From Blastobasis lacticolella (Eukaryota; Arthropoda; Insecta; Lepidoptera; Blastobasidae), in the NCBI GenBank assembly GCA_905147135.1, contig LR990058.1, positions 14,297,349-14,361,348 of the forward strand: 64,000 nt of DNA, written 5' to 3'. Positions within the stretch are counted from its first letter, which is position 1. The number at the start of each line of letters is the position of its first letter. The translations under genes were made by a program, and so were the position numbers. The notes under the pieces are model-generated. The model did not search any database. It was given only the letters and a program-made list of their open reading frames with translations, and was not told where the DNA came from. Of this stretch, positions 31,042 through 41,160 are shown in pieces.

Positions 31042-33984
31042 TTATTTGAATTTGTCATCAAAGAATTCTTTCAAGCTGTAATAAGCTTTTGCTATTAACA
31101 ATACTTTTAGTTTATTTTTAAATGTTATTAAACAGTCATAGTCCCTGATATACTTTGGAATTTTATTGTAGACTACAGGACCGAAATTCGTCATAATAAA
31201 TTTTGATTTATGTAACCTGTAGGCTTCACAATTAAGATCAGATTTGTTTCGAAGTGTGTATCTCAGATGTTCTGATTTGCTAGGGAAATGTTCCAAGTTT
31301 GATTTTACGTGGGTAGCTATGTCATAAATATATTGTGATGTTAAAGTCATAATGTTTTTAGATCGGAATAGACTCCTTGCGGGTGTGTAGGGTGGGACAC
31401 GCGATATTAGTCGCACTGCCCTCTTCTGTAGTATGAACGCGCGCTCGGCCGTGGCCGCGGCGCCCCACAGCTCCAGCCCGTAGCACAGCGCGGAGTGGAA
31501 CAGCGAGAAGTAACACGAGCGCACCTCAGACGCGGGCAACACGCTCGACAGTCGGGATAGTGCGAAGCAGGCTCCGCTGAGTTTACCACATAGTACGTCA
31601 ATATGTGCATCGAATTTGAGAGCCCTATCTATTGTTATACCTAAAAACTTTGAATTATTTGTTTGTGGCAATGATATGTCATTTATTTTTATATTTAATG
31701 GTCTTGGTGGGGGTCCACCAAGGTTAAAGTGTAAAATTTGAGTTTTGGATAAATTTAGTAGGAGTCCGTTTGCCGTGAACCAGTTCTGCAATTTATGTAC
31801 ATCGGATGTGATCTTTGTTTGGATGAGATCGATTGTGTCAGCGGTTATGATGTCACATGCATCGTCAGCAAATACGTACATGTCACCATCAACAGCATTA
31901 GGCAGATCGTTAACCTGTATCAGGAAACTGAGGTTCGCGAGCGCTGATCCTTGGGGAACACCGATAGTGGAGGTGCCCTGGTCTGACCTCGCACGACCCT
32001 GATCTAATGAGACTATTTGTTGCCTATTTTCAAGAAATTCTTTTATTAATGAGAGCGCGGGGCCTCTTATGCCGAAATGATCAAATTTTTGCAACAGGAC
32101 ATCATGATCACAAAGGTCGAAAGCGCGAGTCATATCACACAGCAGTACAACTACGTGACTGCGACGCTCCTTCGACTGCATGATTTTATTTAGCACTTCA
32201 CGAATTACCGCAATACATGAACGACCCTCCCTGTATGCGTATTGTTTATTACTTAGCAAATTATTTGTTTCCAAAAATTTAAACATGCGCTTAGTTATTC
32301 CGTATTCAAAAACTTTTGCAAAACTAGGTATTAATGCTATGGGTCTATACCCACTGATGTCGTTTTTTGGGCCCTTACCTTTATAAACGGGTACAACTTT
32401 AACTGATTTTAATATTTTAGGATACCTTCCGTGTCTAAGAAAGTCATTAAAAATATTTTGTATGTGGTGTATAATGATTGGGAAGGCGACACGCAACAGT
32501 TTAGTGGAGGTGTCATAGATGTCACAGGTATCTTTACATGCGACTCCGTGAGTCATGATAAACAACAACTCCGTGTCGGTGAAGGGGGTGAGGCGCACCG
32601 AGACGTCGCTCGGTGCGCCTGCACCGAGTAGCAGTGCCCGTGCGCGGTCCGGTGAGGCCGCAGGCGCGCCGGCGCCGCGAGCAGCTGATAAAAAGAACTC
32701 GTTTATGTCGTTTGCTAGATCCGTGATGCAATCGTAGTCAAGACCTTCCTGATTTTTTATTGTGTAAAGACTGTTCATGTTTTTGTTTTTGCGGGTGTTC
32801 TGTTCGTTGACAATTTGCCACATTGCTTTGTGTGGATTTTTGCTAGATACGATTTTGTTTACGTTATAGTTATACTGTGCGCTAGTCAATGACCCCTCAA
32901 ACTTGAGCGACAGAGATGCTATTAGACGGCATAAGTGATCGTTTTCAGGCCATTTATCGTACATTTTAAAAAGATTGTCAATAAGTGTTTTTAGTGATAA
33001 AATATCTTCATTATACCACGGGCACTCGGGACGTTTTGGGATAATCAGTTTTTTGTATGGAAAGCAAATATTGGTTGTGTATGATATTATATTTACTATA
33101 CTCTCAAGGTGCAGCTCAGTGTTACACTTGGATTTTGATTGTATTTCCTGCCAGTCAAATGAAAGTAAGTAGTCATAAAAGTAATTAACTTTATTTTCGG
33201 AAAAAACACGACAGTATCTGTATTTAGGACAGGTGACTGACATATCTATTGACACTAGCTGTCCGTTATGATCAGATATGTTTTTTTGTATGGGTGATAT
33301 GTTTATGTTATAGTCGTAGGAATCTAGGTTAGAATATACATGATCTAAACAGGAGCTTGTAGATATGGTTTTGCGTGTTGGGAAGTTTACGTGTTGTTTT
33401 AGATTAAAAGACTGTATTAAGTCGTTTAATGTATTTTTTTCTGAGGAATCGGTCATGTAGTCTACATTAAAATCGCCAGTGATTACAATGCATTTACATT
33501 CTAGTGAAATTTTTTCCAACAATTTTTCGAAGGTGGATATGAATAAATTATAATTAAGTCGATTTGGATTATAAACACAAATTAGGATTAAATTAATTTT
33601 GTGGAGTTCGATTGCTGATATTTCTATTACATGTTCAATAGATAAGTTACAGAGGTCCGTCCTTTCATTACATTTAATGTTTCTATTTACATAAATAGCA
33701 GTCCCGCCATGTTGAATATTTAGTCTACAATAACTAGATATTAACTCATACCCATTAAGATTAATACATTTTAGTTCAGTCAATTTGAGCCAATGCTCCG
33801 TTAAACATATAAAATTACAGTTTATATCTGTTTGAAGCAACAAATTAATATTACTAGTTTTACCAGCTAATGACCGTACATTTTGGTGATATATTACTAT
33901 TTTATTTACGTTTGTTGGTTGAGCTTTTTTCGGCGATTTCCAGGGGCGATGCGCGATTACCTTCACTGGGCTCACTGGGGTCAC
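31042..33984 (-). CDS. LINE ORF2: APE endonuclease and reverse transcriptase
   Basis: Encodes 980 residues that nick target DNA and copy the element's RNA at the nick. The endonuclease (about 28-250) keeps all its motifs: HQN with N35, TEHW with E63, GDFN (170-173), SCLDHV with D214/H215, and SDH (237-239). The reverse transcriptase (about 500-800) keeps YRPIAL, DMTRAFD (617-623), PQGS (677-680), FADD (705-708), LLLNLSKTQ and FLGI. A GC-rich, alanine-rich segment (about 432-462) joins the two in an otherwise AT-rich gene. It overlaps the end of ORF1 by 83 nt in another frame, so the true start may lie a little downstream. No stop or frameshift seen; probably recently active. Confidence 0.93.
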   Translation of the reverse strand: MTPVSPVKVIAHRPWKSPKKAQPTNVNKIVIYHQNVRSLAGKTSNINLLLQTDINCNFICLTEHWLKLTELKCINLNGYELISSYCRLNIQHGGTAIYVNRNIKCNERTDLCNLSIEHVIEISAIELHKINLILICVYNPNRLNYNLFISTFEKLLEKISLECKCIVITGDFNVDYMTDSSEKNTLNDLIQSFNLKQHVNFPTRKTISTSSCLDHVYSNLDSYDYNINISPIQKNISDHNGQLVSIDMSVTCPKYRYCRVFSENKVNYFYDYLLSFDWQEIQSKSKCNTELHLESIVNIISYTTNICFPYKKLIIPKRPECPWYNEDILSLKTLIDNLFKMYDKWPENDHLCRLIASLSLKFEGSLTSAQYNYNVNKIVSSKNPHKAMWQIVNEQNTRKNKNMNSLYTIKNQEGLDYDCITDLANDINEFFLSAARGAGAPAASPDRARALLLGAGAPSDVSVRLTPFTDTELLFIMTHGVACKDTCDIYDTSTKLLRVAFPIIIHHIQNIFNDFLRHGRYPKILKSVKVVPVYKGKGPKNDISGYRPIALIPSFAKVFEYGITKRMFKFLETNNLLSNKQYAYREGRSCIAVIREVLNKIMQSKERRSHVVVLLCDMTRAFDLCDHDVLLQKFDHFGIRGPALSLIKEFLENRQQIVSLDQGRARSDQGTSTIGVPQGSALANLSFLIQVNDLPNAVDGDMYVFADDACDIITADTIDLIQTKITSDVHKLQNWFTANGLLLNLSKTQILHFNLGGPPPRPLNIKINDISLPQTNNSKFLGITIDRALKFDAHIDVLCGKLSGACFALSRLSSVLPASEVRSCYFSLFHSALCYGLELWGAAATAERAFILQKRAVRLISRVPPYTPARSLFRSKNIMTLTSQYIYDIATHVKSNLEHFPSKSEHLRYTLRNKSDLNCEAYRLHKSKFIMTNFGPVVYNKIPKYIRDYDCLITFKNKLKVLLIAKAYYSLKEFFDDKFK

Positions 33985-34780
33985 CTCTAGGCTTTTTTTG
34001 TGATAGAAAGGGCCGCCACGGGGACAAAGATACGCCTTCAGGCCATACTGACGGGTTCAAAACTATATCGTATAGTGAGGCAGGTATCCCAATTTTGTAC
34101 GATTTGTAAATGTCGTGTTTAGCCTTAATTTCTTCCACCGTGTATTTAGCAGGTTCGATGTCGTTAAGATGTTCGAAAATGCTCTCTGGAGTAGTATCGG
34201 TGCCGAAATAACACCCGTGAACGTACCTGGGCATGACGACACCCCCAATTTTGACATTTGAAGCTGTTCCATGGATCTTGAAACCACTGTTTTGTGTTGT
34301 CCGACGTTTATTTCGCTGTACCTGGGTCCATTTATTTGCATCATTACTGATAACTAAAGGTTGTTTAGATGAATCGTTACAGATTAACTCCTTTGTTATA
34401 GCGGGTTCTTCTAAATTATACGTTAACGGTGAGTTAACGACGTCATTTAGCGGAGTCGTTGGAGTAGATGTCAGCTTCGATGACAACTGTGGCTCATTTC
34501 GTCTTTGATTCGTCGATTTCTTGGTGGCAGCGCTGTGGTTGGTTGAAATAGTACTGCTTGTGGCTCTAGTCTGACGTTTTCTAATTGGCAGGTCGGGAAG
34601 TTCAGCGAGTGACTCTAACTTCGCAATTTTGTCGGTTAATGTCTCAATGATCAATTTTTGTTTGGCTATTTTTAACGATAGATCTGTAATTATTTTCACT
34701 GTTATAGCATTTTCTGTTAAAGATTCTTTTAATAAGTTTTTGCACTGAACAATTAACACTTCACTTTCACTTTGGACCAT
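33902..34780 (-). CDS. LINE ORF1: RNA-binding/gag-like protein
   Basis: Encodes 292 residues, the presumed nucleic-acid-binding chaperone of the intact LINE. Residues about 25-65 are rich in I/L/K with heptad-like spacing (TDLSLKIAKQKLIIETL), a likely coiled coil for oligomerisation. The middle is Ser/Thr-rich and basic (KKSTNQRRNEPQLSSKLT). The C-terminal third contains YKSYKIGIPASLYD and WPEGVSLSPW, resembling the 'SFKV...WP.GV' segment common in insect LINE ORF1 proteins. No CCHC zinc knuckle is present, unlike typical Jockey ORF1. The ATG at 34780 lies 80 bp from the element's 5' end. It ends inside ORF2. Confidence 0.8.
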   Translation of the reverse strand: MVQSESEVLIVQCKNLLKESLTENAITVKIITDLSLKIAKQKLIIETLTDKIAKLESLAELPDLPIRKRQTRATSSTISTNHSAATKKSTNQRRNEPQLSSKLTSTPTTPLNDVVNSPLTYNLEEPAITKELICNDSSKQPLVISNDANKWTQVQRNKRRTTQNSGFKIHGTASNVKIGGVVMPRYVHGCYFGTDTTPESIFEHLNDIEPAKYTVEEIKAKHDIYKSYKIGIPASLYDIVLNPSVWPEGVSLSPWRPFLSQKKPRGDPSEPSEGNRASPLEIAEKSSTNKRK

Positions 34781-34860
34781 TTTAATTAATTATTTTGTAT
34801 AGTGACACTGGAGAGTGTGTTAACCGTTGAACCGCCTACCCGCAAAATCTCGCATCGAGC
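34781..34860 (-). promoter_or_regulatory. 5' UTR and probable internal promoter of the intact LINE
   Basis: The 80 bp between the element's 5' end and ORF1. LINEs need an internal promoter here to be transcribed as full-length RNA. I see no TATA box. The GC content is higher than the flanks (GCGGGTAGGCGGTTC on the minus strand). Function is inferred from position. Confidence 0.45.
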
Positions 34861-34864
34861 TATT

Positions 34865-36283
34865 GCTGTCCACTTAGCGAATATATTTAATAATTGTGTT
34901 GATAATGGTGAATTTCCTGACCTCATGAAGCACAGTAAAGTTATTCCATTGTTGAAAACTGGTAATACAACGGATCCTACAAATTTTAGACCAGTTTCAA
35001 TTTTACCGACTCTAAGTAAAATATTTGAGAAAATCATATTAAATCAACTAAAAGCTCATTTTTATGGAAGTAACCTATTGCATCATAAACAATTCGGTTT
35101 TACTCGCGGTCGTTCAACAGCTGATGCAGGTAAACATATCTTTGGGGCGTGGGAGGAATCATGTGATGCCTTAGGGGTTTTCTGTGATTTATCCAAAGCC
35201 TTTGATTGCGTTAATCATGACATTTTGGTCAGGAAATTACAACATTATGGAATAAAGGACTTGGCCCTGAACTTGCTAAATTCATACTTGAGTCATAGAA
35301 TTCAAAACGTTGATGTGAACGGAGAGAGATCTATGGGGTCTGTTGTCTCTATGGGTGTCCCCCAGGGATCTATTTTGGGCCCGTTTTTGTTTCTTATTTA
35401 TGTAAATGACTTACCGTACTTTGTAAAAGATACCCATGAAATTGTCTTGTTCGCGGACGATACATCTTTAGTGTTTAAAGTAAAAAGACAACAATTAACA
35501 TATGAAGACGTGAACAAGGCTATTGCAGAAGTGGTAAACTGGTTTACGGTTAATAATTTATTACTGAATGGCAAGAAGACAAAATGTTTAAAATTCTCTT
35601 TGCCAAATGTTAGATCAGTGCCCACTAATGTACAAATAAAAGGCGAAAATTTGAATTTTGTTGATTCTACAGTATTTTTAGGCTTTACCCTGGATAATAA
35701 ATTGCAATGGGGTCCTCACATTGATAAATTGGCGAAAAGGCTAAGTTCTGCAGCATATGCTGTAAAGAAAATACGGGGTATTTCTGACGAGGCTACAGCA
35801 AGATTAGTTTACTTTAGTTATTTCCACAGTATTATGGCCTATGGCATACTGCTGTGGGGACACGCTGCCGACTGGCACAATGTATTTGTATTGCAGAAAA
35901 GGGCTATTCGCGCGATTTATCAATTGAGACCTAGAACTTCACTAAGAGATAAATTCAGGAACATTGATATAATGACGATGCCGTCACAATATATATATGA
36001 GAATTTAATGTATGTTCATAAAAAATTACACTTATTTAAGAAGAATAGTGATGTTCATAATATTAATACGAGAAATAAAGATAAGCTTGTTGCTGGTGCT
36101 TGTCGTCTAGCCAAAGTCCACAAATCATTTATGGGTCAATGTGTAGGCTTTTATAATAAGGTTCCAACAGATATTCAGAATTTACCATTGAATAAATTTA
36201 AAGTCGCTATAAAAAACAAATTATGTCAAAAAAGTTATTATAGTATATCTGAATATGTAAATGACAAAAGTCCATGGGACTGA
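34865..36283 (+). pseudogene. Plus-strand LINE ORF2, reverse transcriptase half
   Basis: The reading frame continues from 30882 after the nested insertion, with no internal stop for 472 codons. Motifs counted from an upstream ATG at 34802: NFRPVSILP (61-69), CDLSKAFD (128-135), GVPQGSILGP (185-194), FADD (217-220), LLLNGKKTKCL, FLGF and a C-terminal LWGHA segment. The RT core is therefore intact by sequence, although the endonuclease half is broken and the gene is split. A poly-A-like run follows at 36361. The element looks related to, but clearly distinct from, the LINE inserted in it. Confidence 0.85.
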
Positions 36284-36479
36284 ACTGCTGTTCTATACAG
36301 GTATTTACTTTTAAGATAGTATATAGGACAAATAATGTATTAGTACATAAGACATGTTTAAAAAAAAAAAAAAATTTACGTAGACTCTGTGGGTTTCTTG
36401 CCGTTTCTTTCCCCCACAGAGAACCACCTTGGAAGCGGCGTTAATTTTCCTTCCTCTCCCACACATGGTGTCTCCTGTC
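36284..36479 (+). other. LINE 3' UTR and adjoining hairpin
   Basis: A run of A at 36361-36374 probably marks the 3' end of the plus-strand LINE. Next to it CTCTGTGGG (36387) faces CCCCACAGAG (36413), a short hairpin, with 'GGGTTTCTTGCCG' in the loop, a phrase common in insect LINE tails. Confidence 0.5.
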
Positions 36480-36715
36480 TGCGCTAGGGTAGGGGTAGGG
36501 TAGTAGTTAGAGTAGGGGTAGGGTAGGGTAGGAGTAAGATAGCGGTAAGGTAGTATAGGGTGGGGTAGGGGTAAGATAGTGGTAGGGTCGGGGTAAGATA
36601 GTGGTACGGTAGGGGTAAGGTAGTGGTAGGGTAGGGTTAAGGCAATGGTAGGATAGGGTAGGGGTAAGGTAGCGATAGGGTAGGGATAGGATAGAGTAGG
36701 GTGGGAGCAACTACC
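36480..36715 (-). repeat. GTAGGG/CTACCC-type microsatellite
   Basis: About 235 bp of imperfect GGTAGGGTAGGGGTAAGGTA-like units. Long ORFs over it are artefacts of the repeat. It differs from the insect telomere unit TTAGG. The same motif lies inside repeats at 3880 and 59790. Confidence 0.8.
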
Positions 36716-36948
36716 TATCACATGCAGCATGTGTGATGCACGCTCACTTAAAAGTCTGTCTGGCGGTGGCGTGGGGGCCGGGTCGCTCTTTTCCCTCAAA
36801 TATGGTTGAATTGGACGATGGCTGGGCCCTGCGTTATACTCGTGAACGGGTGCTGCCTTGGTGGACTGGCTTACTCTTGCTGTAGTTTTAGGTGGTTTTT
36901 CTTAATTATACTAGACATACCTACGAGTATATGATATAATATAGCGTT

Positions 36949-37143
36949 CCGGCTCTGTCTGGCATTGTCGAGCCCGGTTCGGTTGTGGTTGGCGAGGGAT
37001 ACGTTTATCTACAGCCATAGGGCGGTCAGCGTGTCACTGTGTGTTTCCTTCCTACCCCCCTCCTTTTTGACGATTGAAAGAGATATTTAATGTCCTTATC
37101 AATAAAGAAATTTTGATTTTGATTTTTGATTTTGATTTTGATT
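36949..37143 (+). repeat. Family E LINE 3' end, copy 1
   Basis: 'CCGGCTCTGTCTGGCATTGTCG', 'GCGTGTCACTGTGTGTTTCCTTCCTAC', 'GAAAGAGATATTTAATGTCCTTATCAATAAA', then a (TTTTGA)n tail at 37105-37143. Copies at 40268-40445 and, inverted, at 53309-53490. It looks like a 5'-truncated LINE 3' UTR with its own simple-repeat tail. Confidence 0.7.
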
Positions 37144-37372
37144 TATTTGTAACCAATGTTACATGTCAAAATTGATTGATACACAATTGTTACACATATA
37201 AAATACACAATTGATATAAAAACATGCCAAATATACACAAAAATTCATAAATAATGTAATTCGTTATATAAATGTGCCCCAACTTATTAATGCAAGTTGG
37301 TTTCTATACTTATGACAGAAACCTTGTTTTATTATTTGTAAATAAACGAGCAGCGCCCGCATTGTCACTGCA
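37144..37372. other. AT-rich spacer
   Basis: Nothing recognised between the LINE end and the tandem array. Confidence 0.4.
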
Positions 37373-38430
37373 CAGTAATCGTGTTGCACCCGCACAGCCT
37401 TCATGCCACACCCGTATCTTCACCGCGTCATGTGCGCGAATAGGGTAGCTGTGCGTTGAGGTGCGGTGAGCTCAATCACCGTGTTGCACCCGCACAGCCT
37501 TCATGCCACACCCGTATCATCACCGCGTCATGTGCGCGAATAGGGTAGCTGTGCGGTGAGGTGCGGTGAGCTCAAACACCGTGTTGCACCCGCACAGCCT
37601 TCATGCCACACCCGTATCATCACCGCGTCATGTGCGCGAATAGGGTAGCTGTGCGGTGAGGTGCGGTGAGCTCAATCACCGTGTTGCACCCGCACAGCCT
37701 TCATGCCACACCCGTATCTTCACCGCGTCATGTGCGCGAATAGGGTAGCTGTGCGTTGAGGTGCGGTGAGCTCAATCACCGTGTTGCACCCGCACAGCCT
37801 TCATGCCACACCCGTATCATCACCGCGTCATGTGCGCGAATAGGGTAGCTGTGCGGTGAGGTGCGGTGAGCTCAATCACCGTGTTGCACCCGCACAGCCT
37901 TCATGCCACACCTGTATCATCACCGCGTCATGTGCGCGAATAGGGTAGCTGTGCGGTGAGGTGCGGTGAGCTCAATCACCGTGTTGCACTCGCACAGCCT
38001 TCATGCCACACCCGTACCATCACCGCGTCGTGTGCGCGAATAGGGTAGCTGTGCGGTGAGGTGCGGTGAGCTCAATCACCGTGTTGCACTCGCACAGCCT
38101 TCATGCCACACCCGTATCATCACCGCGTCATGTGCGCGAATAGGGTAGCTGTGCGGTGAGGTGCGGTGAGCTCAATCACCGTGTTGCACCCGCACAGCCT
38201 TCATGCCACACCCGTATCATCACCGCGTCATGTGCGCGAATAGGGTAGCTGTGCGGTGAGGTGCGGTGAGCTCAATCACCGTGTTGCACCCGCACAGCCT
38301 TCATGCCACACCCGTATCATCACCGCGTCATGTGCGCGAATAGGGTAGCTGTGCGGTGAGGTGCGGTGAGCTCAATCACCGTGTTGCACTCGCACAGCCA
38401 TCGTGTCGCAACCGGGTAGTCACCGCGTCA
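37373..38430. repeat. 100-bp-unit tandem array, ten full copies
   Basis: The unit start GTGTTGCAC falls at 37381 and then exactly every 100 bp to 38381: ten complete units without a single indel, plus a diverged partial eleventh. The unit is GC-rich (GCGGTGAGGTGCGGTGAGCTC) and contains a short inverted pair CGGTGA/TCACCG. Units 1 and 4 share private variants (TATCTT and GCGTTGAGG), so blocks of three units may have been duplicated together. No coding role. A young minisatellite or a piece of a satellite family. Confidence 0.95.
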
Positions 38431-39454
38431 TTGGGGTGCCAAATGGATAGACTGCATGTTTTCTGTCCGTTTGCTATGCAGTGACAACGCGGACATGACG
38501 CATATGTGTTTTCTGTCCGGTTTGTAAGCGGCGACGTATGAAGACCTGAGTGGTGATCGCACTATGTGTCCGACAAAATGATCAACATTGACTAATCATA
38601 GAACCGTATTGAACTGCGTGAATCATAGATGTTAAGGGTGACAGTTACCGCATACCATCAGGTGCGCTGTGTGCTTGTTTGTCACTCCATAGCATAAGAA
38701 TAGCATGTCTACAGGTATCTCAAAAGCCGTCACCACATCAGATGTCTTGGATAACGCTGGCCGCTTTCCATCAGGTGGTATGTCCGTTCGTGCTCCTCAT
38801 CCGGAAATGTGGAAAACGAAGTATACGTTTGTATGAAAAAAATTCTCCCCAAGCGAGGTGGGCGTGGTGTATATTTAGATAGATTAGACTCCTTAAATAT
38901 AGAGACTCCAGACTCGAGCTTTTTACGTAACTACTTCCATAACATAATTACAGTCCGCAAAAAGAAAGATTGAAAGGTGAGCTAAAGCGATGCGATGTAG
39001 GTATTTTATCCCTCCACTTAAACCTTCCGACGTCTTCAGCTTTTCTTTAAGTTAAGCTTCTTAAGCTAAGCCCCGTTGGAGCCAGCAACCAGTATAAACA
39101 TCGCAACATATTTCTTTACAGGGTGAAATATGTTCGAGAAAAATCGAGATTTCCAAGGAGACAATGTTCGTTTCAAATAATCGTGGTGAGACTTTAAGAT
39201 GTTTTATTGTATGTCGGTTAGTATGTTGTATATCACCTAAAAGATACATACATAATGTACGATATCAGTGCTACGAACCTATTACAGTTAATTGATACTA
39301 CAGGAATTTGGACTGAACTATAAGTTGGAGGCGATCACAATCAGTAATAGGACTGCACTAGCCTTTAAAAGCCCACTTCTCAATGAAAGGCAGTGCGTCG
39401 CAATTTCGGGCTACACGAAAAAATAGCTTATGACAAACTGTATCGATAGAAAAG
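38431..39454. other. Intergenic with a short family D scrap
   Basis: No gene. At 38648-38695 (minus) 'CCATCAGGTGCGCTGTGTGCTTGTTTG' resembles the start of family D. The rest is unassigned. Confidence 0.4.
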
Positions 39455-39705
39455 GGTCGAAAAGCTGCCAAACTGAAGTGAGACTGGGCTGGACATGTAT
39501 GCCGCATGCTAAACGAATTATGGGCGAAAATATACACCTACTGGACGCCACAAAACGTAACAAGGAAGCGCGGTAGGCCCAGAAGAAGATGGCGAGACAA
39601 GTTCGACGCCTTTTGTAAGGATTGACCGAGGAAAGCATCCGACCGTAAGTCGTGGAAGATGGAGGCCTTTGCCCTGCAGTGGGACAGAAATGGCTAAAAT
39701 TATTA
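39455..39705 (+). pseudogene. LINE C-terminal fragment
   Basis: Translation gives GWTCMPHAK-like or, in the adjacent frame, AGHVCRMPNELWAK, then 'TRKRGRPRRRWRD' and 'ALQWDR' with stops between. Together these are the conserved last 80 residues of a LINE polyprotein. Both frame changes and a TGA show that it is dead. Confidence 0.65.
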
Positions 39706-39904
39706 AAAATATATAAACTACCTACCCTACCCCTATTTCAGAAGTGATACTGAATGATCCAAAATATATTGTGAGCTGCGAGTGCAAAAAGCATTCATGA
39801 TCGATAGCAGTTTGGACAGCGGTAAGTACACTACTCTCAATCAAAAATGGAATTTTCATATGATGAGCAACTCAAATAGGCCAGTGAGGGTAAATCTGAA
39901 ACTA

Positions 39905-40030
39905 TAATAGACTAGCCGTTCCCAGCGGCTTTCACCAGCACCCAGTTCGGATCTGCTTAAACAATGTACTTTCACGCGGGAACCTATTATTTTCCTGGGA
40001 AAAGTAGCCTATGCTACTTAGTTATGAATA
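39905..40030 (+). repeat. Family F dispersed repeat
   Basis: 'TAGACTAGCCGTTCCCAGCGGC', 'TTTCACGCGGGAACC' and 'TTTTCCTGGGAAAAGTAGCCTATG' are hallmarks of a repeat I know as frequent in moth and butterfly genomes. Non-coding; class uncertain. Confidence 0.6.
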
Positions 40031-40267
40031 GAAAGAATGTTTAAAATCAGTCCTGTAATTTTTTTATATAGACAGGGTCATTTTTTCTTAGGAACTATGA
40101 GGCCGACTTTAGCAATAATTAAAATTTAATCAATTACTGCAAATTATATGACTGTTGATTTTTAAAAAGATTGGACAGAGTTCAATTCCCGGTTGTGAAT
40201 GAAGCTTATGCTTAATTACTAATCAACTTTGTTGTTCCTAACATAAGACTCCAGTCGAAGGTCTGTA

Positions 40268-40445
40268 GTAAGGTCCGGCTCTGTTTGGCATTGTCGGGTA
40301 CTGACCGGCTATATCTGGTTTTGTCGGACACGGTCCGGCCTTGGTCAGCGTGGGGTGGGTGTGCTCCGGTAGTGGGGCGGCCAACATGTCACTATGTGTT
40401 TCCTTCCTACTTTCCTACTGCTCAGTAAAGATATTAAGAATTGAA
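40268..40445 (+). repeat. Family E LINE 3' end, copy 2
   Basis: 'CCGGCTCTGTTTGGCATTGTCGG' through 'CATGTCACTATGTGTTTCCTTCCTAC' to 'AGTAAAGATATTAAG', diverged relative to copy 1 and lacking a clear simple-repeat tail. Confidence 0.65.
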
Positions 40446-40721
40446 TTGAAGAACTAACACTACTGTACCGTAATATCATGTTTGTGTACAATAAAGAATA
40501 AGAATGAGAAGTACAAATAGGTATCGTACGAAGATTCAGATTTCTACTCACTGACCCGTTTAGATTGCTTACACTCTAAATTACGCAGTACCTACAGAAA
40601 TAGCTGTACGAGACTCTTGGTAACGGAATTACTCAAGCTTGACAGGGCACTACATCGTAACAACCATAAATATTAAACCCGAACCAAAATAAACACATAG
40701 ACAAAGAGTATTAACTTAAGA

Positions 40722-40800
40722 GTTGTGTACATTAGTTGAATGCAAGCCGATGCTCTTACAGTGAGGCAAAACATCATGATGAAACCTGCATAATTAGGCA
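40722..40800 (+). repeat. SINE-A middle fragment
   Basis: 'TGTACATTAGTTGAATGC...GATGCTCTTACAGTGAGG' and 'GATGAAACCTGCATAATTAGGC' match the body of SINE-A. No head or 3' end. Confidence 0.65.
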
Positions 40801-41160
40801 ACAAAGTAGGTGTCCGCGAACATAATCGTACCAGATCCACTTGCTACACAATAAATAATAATAATTGACTGCCAGTGTGTTTTATGAAATCGAAGTTTCT
40901 AAAGCTGTATGGTTCAGAATTGTGTAACAGTTATCTAAGTCCCATTAATTGGCCGTATTAAGCGTTGTAGGTACCTGCAAAGCACTAAGTAAACCTAACA
41001 TTTGTTGGAAGTTAGAATTTATAACTACCTAGGTGTGGGGCGCGCCGAGAATGAAGTTTAATGTATACTGAGAGCTTTGAATATCCTAGTTTGTTTTGAA
41101 CCATCTATTCTAAAGTTTAAATAACCTAGTACATCTGAGGCACGTCATAAAAAAAATAAG
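40801..41160. other. Intergenic, nothing recognised
   Basis: No feature identified in this AT-rich spacer. Confidence 0.4.

Larger units (their letters stand above)
30883..34860 (-). mobile_element. Apparently intact LINE nested in another LINE
   Basis: A 3978-bp non-LTR retrotransposon on the minus strand: 5' UTR, ORF1, ORF2, 3' UTR and an 8-bp microsatellite tail (three CAAATACT units as seen on the plus strand, 30883-30906). TATT occurs on both sides (30879-30882, 34861-34864) as the target duplication. The host LINE frame, codon ATT at 30880 and GCT at 34865, is restored by removing the insert with one TATT. Both ORFs are uninterrupted. An octanucleotide 3' repeat instead of poly-A is a known trait of CR1-like LINEs, so a CR1/Jockey-superfamily position is likely; the exact clade needs a tree. 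Confidence 0.9.

Noticed and set aside
31745..34109. Plus-strand ORFs over the intact LINE
   Set aside because: They are antisense shadows of ORF1 and ORF2, without motifs.
35398..35625. Minus-strand ORF over the plus-strand LINE RT
   Set aside because: Antisense shadow of the RT core.
36311..36799. 162-codon proline/tyrosine/threonine-rich protein
   Set aside because: It is a translation of the GTAGGG-type microsatellite.
37373..38430. CRISPR array
   Set aside because: The units are contiguous 100-bp repeats without variable spacers, and the window is eukaryotic.
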